Assembly (NCBI RefSeq): GCF_900446255.1 | Contig: NZ_UIGI01000002.1 | Coordinates: forward strand, 186,001 to 250,000 | Length of the DNA: 64,000 bases | Source: Buttiauxella agrestis | Lineage (GTDB): Bacteria > Pseudomonadota > Gammaproteobacteria > Enterobacterales > Enterobacteriaceae | Direction of reading: 5' to 3' | Part shown: in pieces, positions 35,128 through 44,719 of the stretch | Layout of the letters: every line of letters begins with the position of its first letter | Position numbering within the stretch: the first letter of the stretch is position 1 | Program-made: the position numbers and the translations under genes | The notes under the pieces: generated by a model | Seen by the model: only the letters and a program-made list of their open reading frames with translations | Database searches by the model: none | Told to the model about the DNA's origin: nothing

Positions 35128-35637
35128 TTAGCGTATTGCGTATTCATAAGGTGTATTTCCCGCTAGTGCAGCAAAAATATCGTATTTCATTTTGATCTTA
35201 ATCGCCAGTGACTTTGCTTCACGATAGGCACGTTTACCTTTAGTGCTGTCTGGTTCGGACCTGAACGTCAAAAGTAACTTTTCTATTTTGAGTGTATCTG
35301 GATTGGCTATTAACTGGTTGGAAGTCAGTTCGCCAGTTTTTAGCGCAATACGTTCATTTGCTTTCCTGACTCTTGAAGCCAGGTCAAAACCCCGGGCACG
35401 TGCTCTGTATTGACGCTGATAGTCGGCCAGTGCAGCTGCGTGACGCATTCTGTACCGTCTCTTAGCCGCCAGCACCACCGGCTTGTTGTTATCCTGGTAG
35501 GATTTGTTTTCTTCAGCAATGCATTTTCGACATCGTGACTTATGGCCATCTTTGGTTTTCCGGTCAAGACCAAAATCACTGAGAGGGCAGATCCGCTCGC
35601 ATTTCCGGCATAGCTTTGACTGCAACGGTTCGCTCAT
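35128..35637 (-). CDS. zinc-finger protein of phage endonuclease-VII-like type, 169 aa
   Basis: The N-terminus has C-x2-C pairs at residues 9-12 and 36-39 with the spacing LSDFGLDRKTKDGHKSRCRKC, a pattern shared by many phage HNH/endonuclease-VII-like proteins. The rest is basic and helical; I do not see a complete HNH active site. KIEKLLL is written by the last AAAGTAACTTT palindrome (35271-35281). It is the last backbone-like gene before the insertion-sequence island. Confidence 0.6.
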   Translation of the reverse strand: MSEPLQSKLCRKCERICPLSDFGLDRKTKDGHKSRCRKCIAEENKSYQDNNKPVVLAAKRRYRMRHAAALADYQRQYRARARGFDLASRVRKANERIALKTGELTSNQLIANPDTLKIEKLLLTFRSEPDSTKGKRAYREAKSLAIKIKMKYDIFAALAGNTPYEYAIR

Positions 35638-35849
35638 TATTTATCATTTCCGACCAAAAAGTTGCCCTATTCTGCGTTAAATCGACTATCTCTGTCAATG
35701 AATGGTCATGATTTGTCATAACTATCATTATGCGCACCAAGGTTGTAGCAGCTCAATAGTAGTGTCCGCCTGTAGCTCAATTCACGTGACCGCGATATGG
35801 TGAGTCTCACGGAGTCGTTTTTCATCAGTAAAAACTACCGGAGATTGCC

Positions 35850-37253
35850 ATGTGCGCAGAAAGCTCAGGAATGTTTACCTTGAAAGAGATCAACCGCGTC
35901 AAAATTATCCAGGATGTCATCGAGCGCCGAATGACAACGCACCGCGCAGCTGAACACCTCGGGATCAGCGACAGGCAATGCCGCCGGCTTCTGGTGCGTT
36001 ACCGTGAAGAAGGTCCGCTCGGTATGGCCAACCGGCGACGTGGCATGCGTGGTAACAGGCAACTTATGCCCGGTCTTGCCGATCAGGCTCTGGAACTTAT
36101 CAGGACACGTTATGCTGATTTCGGTCCGACACTCGCGCAGGAAAAACTCGCAGAGCTCCACGGTCTGATCCTCGGTAAAGAGACCGTGAGGCGCATTATG
36201 ACGCGTGCGGGTCTCTGGGTTCCCCGTAAACAACGGGCAGCCAGGATCCATCAACCTCGTTACCGGCGCCCGTGTACTGGTGAGCTGATACAAATAGATG
36301 GCTGCGACCATGAGTGGTTCGAAGACCGTGGCCCGGCCTGTACCGCTCTGGTCTACGTTGATGATGCAACCAGCAAAATTATGGAGCTTCTGTTCGTCAA
36401 ATCAGAGTCCACGTTCTCTTATTTTGAAGCCACGCGACGCTACATCGACAAACACGGTAAGCCACTGGCGCTGTACAGTGATAAAGCGGGCGTTTTTCGG
36501 GTGAATAACAAAAATGCGACCGGGGGTGATGGCCATACGCAGTTTGGTCGGGCCATGCACGAGCTGAGCATTCAGACTATCTGTGCCGATACCAGTGAGG
36601 CGAAAGGTCGCGTCGAACGTGCACATCTCACCCTGCAGGACCGCCTGGTGAAAGAGTTCCGGTTACAGGGGATCAGTTCAATGGAAGCGGCCAATGCATT
36701 CGCCGAAACATACAGGGCTGATTACAACCGACGCTTTGGTAAAATCCCGAGGCATGATTTTGATGTTCACCGCACCGTGGAACACGATGAAGATCTGGAT
36801 CTGATATTCACTGTTCGCGAGAAGCGAAAGGTCTCAAAAGCACTGACCATTCAATACGATAAAATGTTGTATCTGATAGAAGACAGTGAATATAGCCGCC
36901 GCGCCATGGGTAAGTATATTGATGTATATCATTACCCCGATGGGCAAAAAGAGCTGCGTCTGAATGGTGTGGCTCTTCCCTGCTCTACCTACGATCGGCT
37001 CTCTGAAATCGACCAGGGTGCCATTGTTGATAATAAACGTCTCGGCAGAACACTTGAGTTTATCCGGCTGGTACAGAGCAACCGCGATGACACTCGCTCA
37101 CAGTCCGTTCCTGCAGGTGATGGCCCTTCCCGACGACGTCCCAGAGCGGCCGGTAAAAAGACCCAGCGTGCGCTGAACCAGGATGACATGCTTGAAGCCC
37201 TGAAGCAGCTTCAGTCGCGTTCTGAGCAAATCTTTGGCAAAAAGCCTGGCTGA
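35850..37253 (+). CDS. IS1202-group DDE transposase, 467 aa
   Basis: An N-terminal helix-turn-helix (residues 10-60, MTTHRAAEHLGISDRQCRRLL) is followed by an rve-type integrase core: Asp in LIQIDGCDHEWFE, Asp in ALYSDKAGVFR and Glu in SEAKGRVERAHLTLQDRLVKE. Full length for the group and apparently intact. Confidence 0.85.
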   Translation: MCAESSGMFTLKEINRVKIIQDVIERRMTTHRAAEHLGISDRQCRRLLVRYREEGPLGMANRRRGMRGNRQLMPGLADQALELIRTRYADFGPTLAQEKLAELHGLILGKETVRRIMTRAGLWVPRKQRAARIHQPRYRRPCTGELIQIDGCDHEWFEDRGPACTALVYVDDATSKIMELLFVKSESTFSYFEATRRYIDKHGKPLALYSDKAGVFRVNNKNATGGDGHTQFGRAMHELSIQTICADTSEAKGRVERAHLTLQDRLVKEFRLQGISSMEAANAFAETYRADYNRRFGKIPRHDFDVHRTVEHDEDLDLIFTVREKRKVSKALTIQYDKMLYLIEDSEYSRRAMGKYIDVYHYPDGQKELRLNGVALPCSTYDRLSEIDQGAIVDNKRLGRTLEFIRLVQSNRDDTRSQSVPAGDGPSRRRPRAAGKKTQRALNQDDMLEALKQLQSRSEQIFGKKPG

Positions 37254-37296
37254 TTCAACCGTTATTGATGAGTGCGACGACAACTTAATGACGTGC

Positions 37297-37947
37297 TTAC
37301 CAGTGAATCGTATCTGGCCAGACCCAGTCCGTATTATTCATGGTATTCAGCATTTTTGTATCCGGCTTTTCACGGGCATATTGACTCCAGAGTGAATCAA
37401 AGGAGCAAAGGATCTTATCCAGTTTTTCTTTTCTCTTTGCAGGTGGCTGACTGAGGAAATAACAACACCGGCTGTCAATATTGTCCTCAAGCCATTCAAA
37501 GTCAGAGTCAGCTGCGCTGCTGGCCAGTTTTATCATCACTTCTGCCCGGTTACCCGGCAGAAACGCCTGTAAAGCGGACTCCAGAAGATGCTCGAATGCA
37601 TACATAATGGATAACTGTTTTTTATCTGTCTGGATGTAACTCATTGAACGTCTGAGGATTGCAGACTGAAGCAAGACCAGTGGCCATAACAGTTCCACGC
37701 CATAAAGCTGATAGGAATCCCCTTCTTCATACTGATACTGCTCAGTACGGCGACAACCTTCCCGGGCTTTGCGGATGTCATAGGCCAGGGCGAGCATAAA
37801 GCCATCTTTAATCTTTATCAGAGGACTTTCGTCCACAGCGAAATGGATAAACTGGTGTAATTCATCCAGTGCTGCCGTATCTCCCCATAAAATAATACCG
37901 GCATTATTGGGTGTTAATTCAAATCGGAACATAACGTCCATCTTCAC
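37297..37947 (-). CDS. passenger protein of the IS1202-type element, 216 aa
   Basis: Convergent with the transposase inside the element. No membrane helix. It begins MKMDVMFRFELTPNNAGIILWGD and has several Trp/Cys residues; no catalytic motif recognised. Related elements carry an uncharacterised passenger in this place. Function unknown. Confidence 0.65.
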   Translation of the reverse strand: MKMDVMFRFELTPNNAGIILWGDTAALDELHQFIHFAVDESPLIKIKDGFMLALAYDIRKAREGCRRTEQYQYEEGDSYQLYGVELLWPLVLLQSAILRRSMSYIQTDKKQLSIMYAFEHLLESALQAFLPGNRAEVMIKLASSAADSDFEWLEDNIDSRCCYFLSQPPAKRKEKLDKILCSFDSLWSQYAREKPDTKMLNTMNNTDWVWPDTIHW

Positions 37948-38103
37948 ATTATTTCAGTATGAAAAAAGACTATCAGTAATGATTTCATTCAGCATCCGGT
38001 ATTAAACAAAACACCGAGATTAATTGAAAAGAAACAGGATTAATGGTCATTTCAATTGAGCCAGATAACGGTCAGTTTAATTGAGGTTTGACAAAGGTTG
38101 TAG

Positions 38104-38660
38104 TAGCAAAGTTGTAATGTCCGCTCTGGGGGTGCGGACGATTTCCTGGACTCACAGGAGATTGTTTATGTTTTCGTACGCAGATAAGTTGCGGGCTGTT
38201 GAGCTCTACTTTAAATACGGGAAAAAAGCTTCACGGGTTGTCCAGGAACTCGGATATCCTTCCACCAGGCAGCTCAGACGCTGGGCTCGTATAATCCAGG
38301 CCGGTGGTGTGCTACCTGAGTCTGTTCCGAGAAAACCCCGCTACACCAGTGAACAAAAACGGGCTGCTGTGGAGCACTACCTTAATCATGGCTGCTGCCA
38401 GGCTTTCACCCGCAGAAGCCTGGGGTATCCCAGTGACTGGTTGCTGAATCGCTGGCTGGACGAGCTTCACCCGGGCAAACGGCGGCTCATCTCCGTTGTA
38501 CAAAATCATCATGCTCCCTTTGATACAGAGGTAAAACGTCAGGCAGTCAGAGAGCTTTGTACCCGGTCCGAGTCTGCCCGTGAGGTCGCTGTAAGTGCAG
38601 AGCCTCGAGAAGCAAAGTCCGATATTTCACAGCGATAATGTCCATTATAAAAAATGAAGG
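38104..38660 (+). mobile_element. IS3-family (IS150-like) remnant
   Basis: Begins beside the IS1202-type right border with TAATGTCCGC and ends around 38652 near another TAATGTCC. It keeps only the first ORF; the second ORF with the DDE core is missing. Confidence 0.6.
38168..38638 (+). pseudogene. truncated IS3-family OrfA-like protein
   Basis: ATG 38168 with AGGAG upstream. MFSYADKLRAVELYFKYGKKASRVV and the following STRQLRRW form the first helix-turn-helix of IS150-type OrfA; a second HTH is at about residues 80-100. The coding frame breaks off after REVAVSA, where it would have continued, and ends in unrelated sequence. Confidence 0.65.
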
Positions 38661-38861
38661 ACATTATTTTCTCCGAACCGGAGGGAGACCAACAGACGGT
38701 CTACATGTGCCGCTTACACCCATGCTACTGAATGGGTAGCGCCTATATTAGCGTTCCATTTCAGTGTGATTAATGAATAAATCCATAATCAAACAACCTC
38801 CCCTCCTGAAGATAATAACTATTAGTGCTTATAACACAATGCCAGAAATATTAACAATTTA

Positions 38862-39629
38862 TTATACAAATTCGCAAGGAACGCCAGGGTTTAGAGACAT
38901 AAGAGTATCTTGTAATTTAATCCACTTTTTATTGTGTTCATCATTATCAAGATGATAACTTGGAATATTTCTAGGGCAAATCATTATTCCAATGACTTTA
39001 ACCTTTTGTGTTTGAGGTAGTCCTTTGTAAATATTAACCCCTGATTTCCCGATGATAAGAATTTCATTATGTGTCCTTTGAGTTGTTGAACATAAAATCT
39101 CCGTTGGTGAGGTTATTTGATTGTACCCTCCTTCCACCCGAGGCAAACGGTCACCATTTGATTTTAGTTTTCGTTCTCCACTGCTGATGTGCTCAAACAA
39201 TGCAGCTGAATTTATTACTTTTCCCACCGGGCTTGCATTTTCACGACCAGCATGATTTGGGAAATATACATCTTTGGAAAATGTGCCAATTATATTCTGA
39301 CAGGGGACATATAGGACAAAAGCTATCTCATAAAACATTTGAGTATCTCTCGTGAAACTACTTCTAACTCCGTTTGGTGGTACTTTTGGTATCTTATTTA
39401 AGTCAATGAGCGATGTAGAAATAACATCCCATGTATTTAGTACATCTTCAGCACGTTGCCTGAACAAGGGGCCATCAAAGCGTGAAGAGGCGGGGATTGT
39501 ATGGACCAGATGAACACGATGTGGTAAATTTTCACTACGCCATTTGTCAAGCATATGCTTTATGTTTTCTTCACTTTGTGTAAGAAACATATGATCGTTA
39601 GATTTTGGCGATTTTTTACTATTTTTCAT
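38862..39629 (-). CDS. AT-rich gene of unknown function, 255 aa
   Basis: No signal peptide or membrane helix. The N-terminus is Lys/Ser-rich; motifs such as HRVHLVHTIPASSRF, VLYVPCQNIIGTF and EILIIGKSGVNIYKG suggest a compact alpha/beta domain. It is much more AT-rich than its neighbours and sits between insertion-sequence remnants, as acquired effector or toxin genes often do. I do not recognise the family and make no functional claim. Confidence 0.55.
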   Translation of the reverse strand: MKNSKKSPKSNDHMFLTQSEENIKHMLDKWRSENLPHRVHLVHTIPASSRFDGPLFRQRAEDVLNTWDVISTSLIDLNKIPKVPPNGVRSSFTRDTQMFYEIAFVLYVPCQNIIGTFSKDVYFPNHAGRENASPVGKVINSAALFEHISSGERKLKSNGDRLPRVEGGYNQITSPTEILCSTTQRTHNEILIIGKSGVNIYKGLPQTQKVKVIGIMICPRNIPSYHLDNDEHNKKWIKLQDTLMSLNPGVPCEFV

Positions 39630-40211
39630 TAATGCACATTCCTTTAAAAAATTAAATTAATAATTAAATTGAATTACAGAAAAAACATAAACCAAAGAGC
39701 AATGGTAATACAAGATTAATTATAAATATCTTTGTAATTACACTAACTAAAAACATAAATTAAATCTATCACAATGATTGCAACTAGATTTTATTTGTTA
39801 AGGTCAGCCATGCGAAAATACGTTACATACTATTCACTGATATTATCAGTGATAGAATAAACATATTAAATTCATATCAATTACCTTGGCTTCAGTCCAT
39901 AAGCATAGGTGTGGTACTTTAGCTTCAACTGTTATGTAGGATTTCTTTAATTTTTTATCATTTTCAGCTATTGTCTACTAATGGTCAACATCCATTTGTA
40001 GACATGGCATTTCACACAAATTTCTCCTATTATATTAATTGATATTGATCAGTGCGTTTTTAATAGAGACTCCCAGTCTATCAGCTAACAATAACAGCTC
40101 TTTAAAGATGAAAAAGAAACTTGATGAGAGTTTTTTTATCTTTGGCGCAAAACCGTTCGAATCGCTTAAGCAGTTAATTGAAGTTTGTCGCCCATATGGT
40201 AAATGTGTTGA
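39630..40211. other. AT-rich intergenic DNA with a palindrome and a decayed regulator-like frame
   Basis: A perfect 19-base palindrome TCACTGATATTATCAGTGA lies at 39834-39852, upstream of the minus-strand gene. Between about 40024 and 40210 two plus-strand frames (LIDIDQCVF, then after a stop and a frame change LDESFFIFGAKPFESLKQLIEVCRP) resemble the N-terminus of LuxR-type fimbrial regulators; if so, it is a pseudogene cut off by the next IS remnant. The resemblance is weak. Confidence 0.35.
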
Positions 40212-40393
40212 TAGGATCCTACCCACGTAATGTGGACACGGCCCTAAGCGAGGTTCTGGTTTTCAAATTGTTCGGGACTGAGACCGCCACAGGTACTGTG
40301 GCGGCGCCACCGATTGTAATCACACTCGATATAATTAAACACCGTCGTCCGCATGATTTCCCGGCTGATAAATCGTTGCCCGTGGATATCCAA
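40212..40393 (-). mobile_element. 3' fragment of an IS3-family element
   Basis: From GATCCTACCCACGTAATGTGG inward, this 180-base piece is nearly the same as the terminal part of the IS3-family element at 46604-47692 (end of the transposase gene plus inverted repeat). The remainder is missing. Confidence 0.75.
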
Positions 40394-40501
40394 GTCTAGT
40401 AGCATCACATCTCTCCATTAATCATCATTACAGGGCCTGATATTACCATTTGCATGCCTTCATCGTAAGCGTATGCCGAGAACCGTATTGACGAAGATAA
40501 G

Positions 40502-42041
40502 TTATTCAGCGGGCAGGACTGCGCGCCATGGCAACAGTTCACCAACCCGGTTTACCGGCCAGTCAGCTATAACATCAAGCACATGGTGAAGGTAACGTTC
40601 CGGATCGATTCCGTTCAGTTTGCACGTCCCTATCAGGCTGTACAGCAACGCTCCGCGCTCACCACCATGGTCAGAGCCGAAGAACAGGTAGTTTTTACGA
40701 CCCAGACTGACCATCCGCAGAGCATTCTCCGCGATGTTGTTATCCGCTTCAGCCCAGCCGTCGTCTGCGTAGTACGTCAACGCTTGCCACTGGTTCAGTG
40801 CATAGGTGAACGCCTTTGCCAGTTCTGAGTGTCGGGACAGGGTTTTCACCTTTTCACGCAGCCAGTTTTCCAGTGATTTAAGAAGCGCTTTCGTTTTCAA
40901 CTGGCGTTCGGCAAGCCGCTGTTCTGCTGGCATTCCCCTGATATCCGCTTCGATGGCATACAACTCGCCGATCCGTTTCAGTGCTTCATCTGTGAGCGCT
41001 GAGGGAGTGCGAACGTGAACATCATGGATTTTACGCCGGGCATGGGCCCAGCAGGCTGCTTCCTTTATATGACCTTCCCGGTAGAGTTCATTGAAGCCTG
41101 CATAGGCATCCGCCTGCAGCACACCGCTGAAGCCGGCAAGATGGGCCTGCGGGTGGATGCCTTTTCTGTCCGGGCTGTACACGAACCACACCGCCGGGGC
41201 CAGCGAAGAACCCGCGTTACGGTCGTCGCGAACGTACGTCCATAAGCGCCCGGTCTTCGTTTTTTTGTTGCCCGGCAGCAGGACCGGGACCGGCGTATCA
41301 TCAGCATGAAGTTTGCCATCGGTCAGTACATAGTGCTGAAGGGCTTCGTCCAGTGGTGACAGCAGGCGACAACACGCATCCACCCAACCCGACAGTACAG
41401 AACGGCTCAACATCACACCCTGGCGGGCATAGATCTCCGACTGGTGATACAACGGTGTGTGTTCCGCATACTTTGACGCCAGTACACGGGCCAGCAGTCC
41501 CGGTCCGGCGATACCCCGCTCGATGGGCCGTGAAGGCGCCGGAGCCTGAACGATACGGTCGCACTTCGTGCAGGCGTGTTTTTCGCGCACTGTGCGGATA
41601 ACCCGGAAGGCGCTGCGCATCAGCTCCAGTTGTTCGGCTGTATCCTCACCAAGGTAGCTCAGCGCCCCCCCCACAGTCCTGGCAACAGGGCTCTGCCGGT
41701 AGCAGGCGCTTTTCATCACGGGGGAGTGATTCCGGGAAGGGTTTACGTGTGCGGGTCTGGCGCAGAGGGCGCTGTACCGCCGGGTCATCCACCCGGCCGG
41801 TAAGGGTATCGCTTTCCTGCTGAAGCCGGTTCAGGTCGGCTTCCATCTGTGCGATACGGCGGGATATTTTTTCGGAGCGGCTACCGAAGTTCATCCGGCG
41901 GAGCTTATCCAGCTGTGCCTGCAGCTTGTCGATTTCGCGTTCACGGTCCGCCAGCTTTTCGAGCAGGACACGGTTCAGCGCTTCCTGTTCGGCAAGAAGA
42001 CGTTTCAGTTCATCGATGTCATCGGGAAGCGGGCTGTTCAT
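40502..42041 (-). pseudogene. tnpC: IS66 TnpC transposase with a frameshift
   Basis: Two frames make up one TnpC of about 510 residues: an N-terminal coiled-coil and zinc-finger part (42041-41646) and the DDE core (from about 41680 to 40502; KLHADDTPVPVL, LQADAYAGFNELY and DNNIAENALR). They join at a run of eight G (complement of 41665-41672), where seven would keep D-C-G-G-A-L-S in frame. Either a true inactivation or a homopolymer sequencing error. Confidence 0.85.
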
Positions 42042-42089
42042 CCGGGGTATTTTACCAGGCTCATTCGCCCACGACCAGGATAAAGAGGT

Positions 42090-42437
42090 TTACAGCATAG
42101 TCAGGGATGTCAGCAGTCTTTTAGGCTGCCGCCAGTCGATGCCCTCGAGGAGCATCGCCAGCTGTGCCGGGGTGAGGAAGACTTTGCCGTCGCGGGCCGA
42201 TGGCCAGGCGAAGCGCCCGCGCTCCAGCCGTTTCGTCAACAGGCATAGCCCGTCGCCAGTTGACCAGAGGAGTTTCACCTGACTGCCACTTCGGCCGCGG
42301 AAGATAAAAACGTGACCCGACATCGGATCGTCTTTCAGCGCGGTCTGCACCTTTGCGGCCAGCCCGTTGAAGCCGTTTCTCATGTCGGTGATGCCGGCGA
42401 CCAGCCAGATTTTCGTGCCTGACGGTAGCGGGATCAC
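42090..42437 (-). CDS. tnpB: IS66 TnpB accessory protein, 115 aa
   Basis: GTG start overlapping the tnpA stop (GTGA). The sequence has the full family pattern: LVAGITDMRNGFNGLAAKVQ, then HVFIFRGRSG and a basic C-terminal part. TnpB is needed for IS66 transposition although its biochemical role is unclear. Intact. Confidence 0.9.
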   Translation of the reverse strand: MIPLPSGTKIWLVAGITDMRNGFNGLAAKVQTALKDDPMSGHVFIFRGRSGSQVKLLWSTGDGLCLLTKRLERGRFAWPSARDGKVFLTPAQLAMLLEGIDWRQPKRLLTSLTML

Positions 42438-42826
42438 TGTTTTAGCTCCCGTATCAACATTGTCAGCAGGCTTTCGCTGATGGCACCGTTCAGGCGGAGC
42501 GTCCCGTGCCGGAAGGTTATTTCACAGGTGACGCTGAGTGTTTCAGGTTCATGCGCTTCCTATGGAGGCTGAACAACGGGAGCAGTATCAGCATTGAGTG
42601 TTACAGGGATCAGCACTGGCATGTTGGTATCAGAGTGTTGAGGCGCGCGAAGCTTTCCCTCACGCCAGTATTGACGCCATTTGAACAACAGATTGTCGTT
42701 AATTCCCTGCTCACGAGCGAGTTGTGCGACTGATACACCGGGTTTGTATGAGAGTTCGACCATTTTGATTTTGAACTCAACGGGATAGTTGGGGTGTTTT
42801 TTACGAACAGAAGTTAATGAATTCAT
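42434..42826 (-). pseudogene. tnpA: IS66 TnpA with an in-frame amber codon
   Basis: An HTH protein (residues 10-55: YPVEFKIKMVELSYKPGVSVAQ) followed by a tail. After residue 88 (VVQPP) a TAG interrupts the frame, which continues without shift (EAHEPETLSVTCEIT) to a TGA overlapping tnpB. A single base change from GAG or CAG would explain it. Confidence 0.8.
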
Positions 42827-42915
42827 GGATAGCGTCCACCATATTTGGTGTCCACTATGTTGTCAGAAATGTCAGGTTCTGCCAGACGGTGCTGGAACGA
42901 CGCTTACCCTTCATC

Positions 42916-43605
42916 CCTCTAATCCCCCTAACACTAAAACCCCGTGCTCGTCCCGGCCCCCTGCAAATACCTCACCTACCCCAACTTACACAATGTGCCC
43001 TGGACAAGCCGCCCCGCGTATTTCGGGGACACAGGGGGGAAATAAAAGAAAACAAAAGGTTACGTCTGTCATACCGGCTCCGATCGGTAAATCAGGCGAA
43101 GCCTGACAGCTCGTAATGGCTTAGCAGGGTCTATAGGGATGAAGGCATGCAATTCAATATTCATTCTCGCTCCTCACTGACCTTGTTTCCGGCTGCGGCC
43201 GTTTTAATTTCATCGCCCGATCACCAGTTCTGCGGATAGCATGGCCAGCTCAGCCACATGTCATAAACCCGGGTTTCAGAACCGACCATCGCGTAGATGC
43301 CCTTACCCGGGTACCGGGCTGGCCGGAAGAGGAGCTGGACGAGTTGCTGCGCCGCTGCCGGGGTTCGCCTTCGGCGGCGAAGGAGCCTGACAGAAAGCGA
43401 CCGATATCCGCACTAAGGACTTGCATCCCTGACAACGTTAATAGCGACAACCTGCGTCCCACGTAGCTTTAGAGCCACAATACAACTGACTCAGTTCCTG
43501 CGACCAGCCTCATCGGACCTGTCAATATGAGTTCACCGGAACGTTACCCATCCGCAGGACATAGATATGTTATATCGCAAGATACCCAGCAAAAAGCAGC
43601 AAGGA
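42916..43605. other. gene-free stretch beside the IS66 element
   Basis: About 690 bases without a supportable gene. It starts with a C-rich, G-poor segment (42916-43030). At about 43289-43360 a plus-strand frame (ALTRVPGWPEEELDELL) resembles the C-terminal end of IS66-type TnpC proteins, so an older element remnant is possible. Confidence 0.35.
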
Positions 43606-44544
43606 TTATTTTAGTTCCGGAGGAATATTTTCTTTAAGAAGATTGATTAAGCGCAGGAAATTTTCATTACTTAGAGCACTTTTGTTGTAACTCATATAGA
43701 AGTTGATGGGTTCAATGGGGATCTCATATTTTAGAGATTTGAGGTTAAAGCATTCACCAAATTTCTTGAAAAAGCTTTCGCTTACAAAACTGACACACTC
43801 GGTCGTTTCGGTCACAGCAGCATTAACTTCAACGGAACTGCTGCTGAAAAAAATGTGACGCCCACTTTCATAGTCCTGAACAATATCTTGAGCATGTTTG
43901 AGTCCTTGGGTATTAATATTGATATAAGTAAACTTCTCCCGGCGGATGTCTTCTTGAGTTAACTCCTTGTCAAGGCGCGGGTGATCCTTATTACAAACAA
44001 CAACGATATTTTCCCGCATGTAAAGGACCGTTACGGTAGAATTACCATAATGAGGTTTCGTATCAAAAATCAGATCCGCTTTACGATAGTTTAGAATGTC
44101 TTCCGACTCATTCAGTGAGACATTTGCGCTGATATGAGTCAATTCATAAGGTAATTTCAATTTATGAATTAATGCGCATATTTTAGGTAGAACGATCTGT
44201 GCAGTATACGGTAATGAGTAAACGGTGAATTTATTTCTAGTGTTAATATTCGATGTGTTAACCAGGCTATTAACAAGCCAACCAAGCTCATTACTGATTT
44301 TTTCATGTAAATGAATAGCAACCGTAGTAGGAACTAGCCCCTGTCCCTTACGTATGAAAAGTGGATCGGAAAAATAAGTGCGCAGTTTATTAAGAGACTG
44401 ACTAATCGATGAAGGGCTAGATTCTAGTTTATCTGCAGCGATGGATACACTACTGTAGATAAAAATAGTCTCAAAGATGAACAGTAAATTAAAATCGAAA
44501 GAATTTATCTTTTCGAAATTGTTAATAATAGAATCATAAATCAT
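43606..44544 (-). CDS. LysR-family (LeuO-like) transcription regulator, 312 aa
   Basis: ATG 44544 with GGGAAA upstream is preferred over a TTG at 44595; the resulting length equals that of LeuO-type proteins. The N-terminal winged HTH (FDFNLLFIFETIFIYSSVSIAADKL and SSSISQSLNKLR) is followed by a periplasmic-binding-like effector domain. LeuO-type LysR proteins often counteract H-NS silencing of fimbrial and acquired genes. It could act on the fimbrial operon 4 kb away; that link is inference. Confidence 0.8.
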   Translation of the reverse strand: MIYDSIINNFEKINSFDFNLLFIFETIFIYSSVSIAADKLESSPSSISQSLNKLRTYFSDPLFIRKGQGLVPTTVAIHLHEKISNELGWLVNSLVNTSNINTRNKFTVYSLPYTAQIVLPKICALIHKLKLPYELTHISANVSLNESEDILNYRKADLIFDTKPHYGNSTVTVLYMRENIVVVCNKDHPRLDKELTQEDIRREKFTYININTQGLKHAQDIVQDYESGRHIFFSSSSVEVNAAVTETTECVSFVSESFFKKFGECFNLKSLKYEIPIEPINFYMSYNKSALSNENFLRLINLLKENIPPELK

Positions 44545-44719
44545 TTCTGCGTTTCCCGCCGTTTGGTTTTTGGTCGTCAGGACATAACTGGCCAATTATT
44601 CTAAATCGTTAGGTTGTTTAGGTTTCATACTCATAGCATATCATCGCTTTCTCCCGATGACAGGGGCAATGTTACGTCGTCAACTAATGGTGCATAGTAA
44701 GCATCCGGTGAACTCATCT

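Larger units (their letters stand above)
35749..38093 (+). mobile_element. IS1202-group (ISNCY) insertion sequence
   Basis: The transposase gene lies near one end and a passenger gene near the other. Ends share CTCAATT-x4-TGACCG type repeats: at 35776 and, inverted, at about 38054-38082. AAGGTTGTAG occurs at both borders (35739-35748 and 38094-38103) and may be the target duplication. Size about 2.3 kb fits ISKpn21-like elements. Exact ends are uncertain by a few bases. Confidence 0.65.
40465..42907 (-). mobile_element. IS66-family element with exact target duplication
   Basis: Ends start with GTAAGCG (40465 on the plus strand; 42907 on the minus strand) and the 8-base target CCTTCATC is repeated at 40457-40464 and 42908-42915. 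It holds tnpA, tnpB and tnpC in the usual order on the minus strand. tnpA and tnpC carry one inactivating change each. Confidence 0.9.

Noticed and set aside
43250-43462. Minus-strand 70-codon frame
   Set aside because: No ribosome site and Ser-rich shadow composition; the plus strand shows an IS66-like scrap instead.
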